Shown here one piece after another: positions 6,553-7,311 of a stretch of DNA of 7,311 nucleotides (within the stretch, counting starts at the first letter, position 1; the number at the start of each line of letters is the position of its first letter). The notes under the pieces are model-generated. The model was not told the origin of the DNA. It did no database searches and saw only the letters and a list, made by a program, of their open reading frames with translations. Made by a program: the position numbers and the translations under genes. Origin of the DNA: Nocardia sp. (GTDB lineage: Bacteria; Actinomycetota; Actinomycetes; Mycobacteriales; Mycobacteriaceae); contig JABFXT010000596.1 in assembly GCA_013361595.1 (NCBI GenBank), forward strand, positions 1-7,311, in the 5' to 3' direction.

Positions 6553-7182
6553 TCAAGCTCCTGTTCGCGGTACGCCGGGTGTGGGTGGAGTGGCCGCGGT
6601 GGCGCGGCGCACCGTCTCACCGGACTGTCGATCTTTCCCGCGCCGCTGCGCTGCGGGCCGCGGTCCGCGCAACCTGACACCGACCTTCTTCACGGGGCGA
6701 CCTGTCTGCTGGATCCGGGCGCCGACCACGCCGCAGATCTCGTCGGCCAGACCTTCGCGGTCGTGGAGGTCGGTGTGGGCGGTGACGGTCACCCGGGCGC
6801 GGCGGACCTGCACTTGCGCCGAACGCACCCCGTCGACCGAAACCGCGGCGCTGCGCAGTGTCGCCCGCAGGTCCCGGCGGGCGATCCCGGCCTGGATACC
6901 GTCGTCGGCGACGGTATCCAGCGGCAGCACGAGCGCTGGTCCGGGGATCACCGCGGCCAGCAACATCACCGCGCCGAGCGCAACGACAGCCACGGCCACG
7001 GCGGCAACCAGCGGATCGTCCCAGGTGAGACCGTGCAGATACCGGGCGAGGTCATCGTAGGAGAGATATTCGCGAGCGCCGGTCAACCGTTGGACCAGCG
7101 AGACGATCACCGCGATACAGGCCGTCAGCAGGATTCCGGCGATCAGTATCGCCGGAACGATTCGCCGCGGCCGGCGGATCAC
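6553..7182 (-). CDS. DUF6286 domain-containing membrane protein of the Asp23/AmaP operon
   Basis: A protein of 209 residues with two transmembrane helices (about 8-30 and 58-79). A cytoplasmic alpha/beta domain follows (about 85-175), containing GIARRDLRATLRSAAV and RRARVTVTAHTDLHD, and then a basic Arg/Pro-rich tail. The layout and position fit DUF6286, which in actinobacteria sits between Asp23/Gls24 and AmaP genes and whose role is not established. The C-terminal domain resembles the AmaP cytoplasmic domain in plan, so the two may be paralogs. The start is GTG, supported by GGAGG 5 bases upstream (+ strand bases 7188-7192), and it overlaps the preceding stop as GTGA. Residues of about 88-97 are encoded by a perfect 13-bp inverted repeat. 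Confidence 0.85.
   Translation of the reverse strand: MIRRPRRIVPAILIAGILLTACIAVIVSLVQRLTGAREYLSYDDLARYLHGLTWDDPLVAAVAVAVVALGAVMLLAAVIPGPALVLPLDTVADDGIQAGIARRDLRATLRSAAVSVDGVRSAQVQVRRARVTVTAHTDLHDREGLADEICGVVGARIQQTGRPVKKVGVRLRGPRPAAQRRGKDRQSGETVRRATAATPPTPGVPRTGA
6892..6921 (-). repeat. Perfect 13-bp stem-loop inside the DUF6286 gene
   Basis: Arms CTGGATACCGTCG (6892-6904) and CGACGGTATCCAG (6909-6921) pair perfectly around a 4-base loop (TCGG on +, CCGA in the mRNA). It lies in the coding sequence for LDTVADDGIQ, so it could be chance from codon constraints. If it folds in the mRNA it could slow ribosomes, mark a cleavage site or attenuate the downstream AmaP gene. Confidence 0.5.
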
Positions 7183-7311
7183 CGGACCCTCCCGTTTGCC
7201 GGGGTCGATCTCGTCATCTCGTCGACGACGATATCGACGCGGGATACCCCCAGCCCGGTCAGTTCCTCGGTGCGTCGGATCAGGTGGTCTCGGCAGGCCT
7301 CGGTGACCCGT
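7179..7311 (-). CDS. Asp23/Gls24 family envelope stress response protein (5' partial)
   Basis: Only the last 43 residues are in the window; the start lies beyond the right edge. The visible part, RVTEACRDHLIRRTEELTGL followed by GVSRVDIVVDEM, is the conserved C-terminal helix-strand of the Asp23/Gls24 fold (compare EELTGL..V.VDI.V). A short tail, TRSTPANGRVR, ends at a TGA that overlaps the GTG start of the DUF6286 gene by four bases. Such proteins are cytoplasmic, bind the membrane through AmaP and are induced by envelope or alkaline stress in Firmicutes. The tight overlap shows it is in one operon with the next two genes. Confidence 0.8.
   Translation of the reverse strand, partial: RVTEACRDHLIRRTEELTGLGVSRVDIVVDEMTRSTPANGRVR

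Noticed and set aside
5619..6680. Long - strand frame of 353 residues
   Set aside because: It overlaps AmaP and the hydrolase end in another frame, is extremely Arg/Pro-rich and shows no family motif.
5861..7060. Long + strand open frame (399 residues) starting right after the hydrolase
   Set aside because: It is antisense to AmaP and DUF6286, is rich in Gly/Arg/His with no domain, and is explained by GC-rich third positions of the - strand genes.

Overview
The window reads as chromosomal DNA from a high-GC actinobacterium, most likely Nocardia or a close relative. The basis is strong G/C bias at third codon positions, long spurious antisense frames, leaderless-type promoters, and the families present (DUF6875, DUF6802, DUF6286/AmaP). 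The genus is an inference from protein style; no marker gene is present.

Layout. (1) 1-3062, + strand: the end of a nonribosomal peptide synthetase (NRPS) gene, cut by the window edge. It carries an adenylation domain, a carrier domain and a terminal thioesterase, and its stop overlaps the start of a DUF6875-type gene (ATGA). The pair looks like the tail of a secondary-metabolite operon. (2) 3161-3367, - strand: a very small secreted protein, convergent with the NRPS operon, whose last codons form a perfect 22-bp palindrome. (3) 3593-3904, + strand: a small acidic DUF6802-like protein with a DxDxDG loop. A 14-bp palindrome lies in its leader. (4) 4098-4585, + strand: an aldo/keto reductase that lost its middle (about 120 residues) and its stop codon. 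(5) 4658-5860, + strand: an SGNH/GDSL hydrolase with an N-terminal beta domain. The aldo/keto reductase remnant is open in frame into it. (6) 5975-7311, - strand, convergent: the end of an envelope-stress operon in the order Asp23/Gls24 (partial), DUF6286, AmaP, with tightly packed genes.

How the parts work together. The NRPS module would load one amino acid, accept the growing peptide and release the product through the thioesterase; the coupled DUF6875 protein is probably an accessory of unknown role. The Asp23-DUF6286-AmaP set is a recognisable membrane-anchored module. The middle block (small secreted protein, DUF6802 protein, reductase remnant, hydrolase) shows no clear shared pathway.

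I see no tRNA, rRNA, insertion sequence, CRISPR array or attachment site. No stretch longer than 300 bases lacks a gene. I found no clear case for a wholly new system. The best leads are the decayed aldo/keto reductase and its fusion frame, the NRPS-coupled DUF6875 gene, and three strong inverted repeats.
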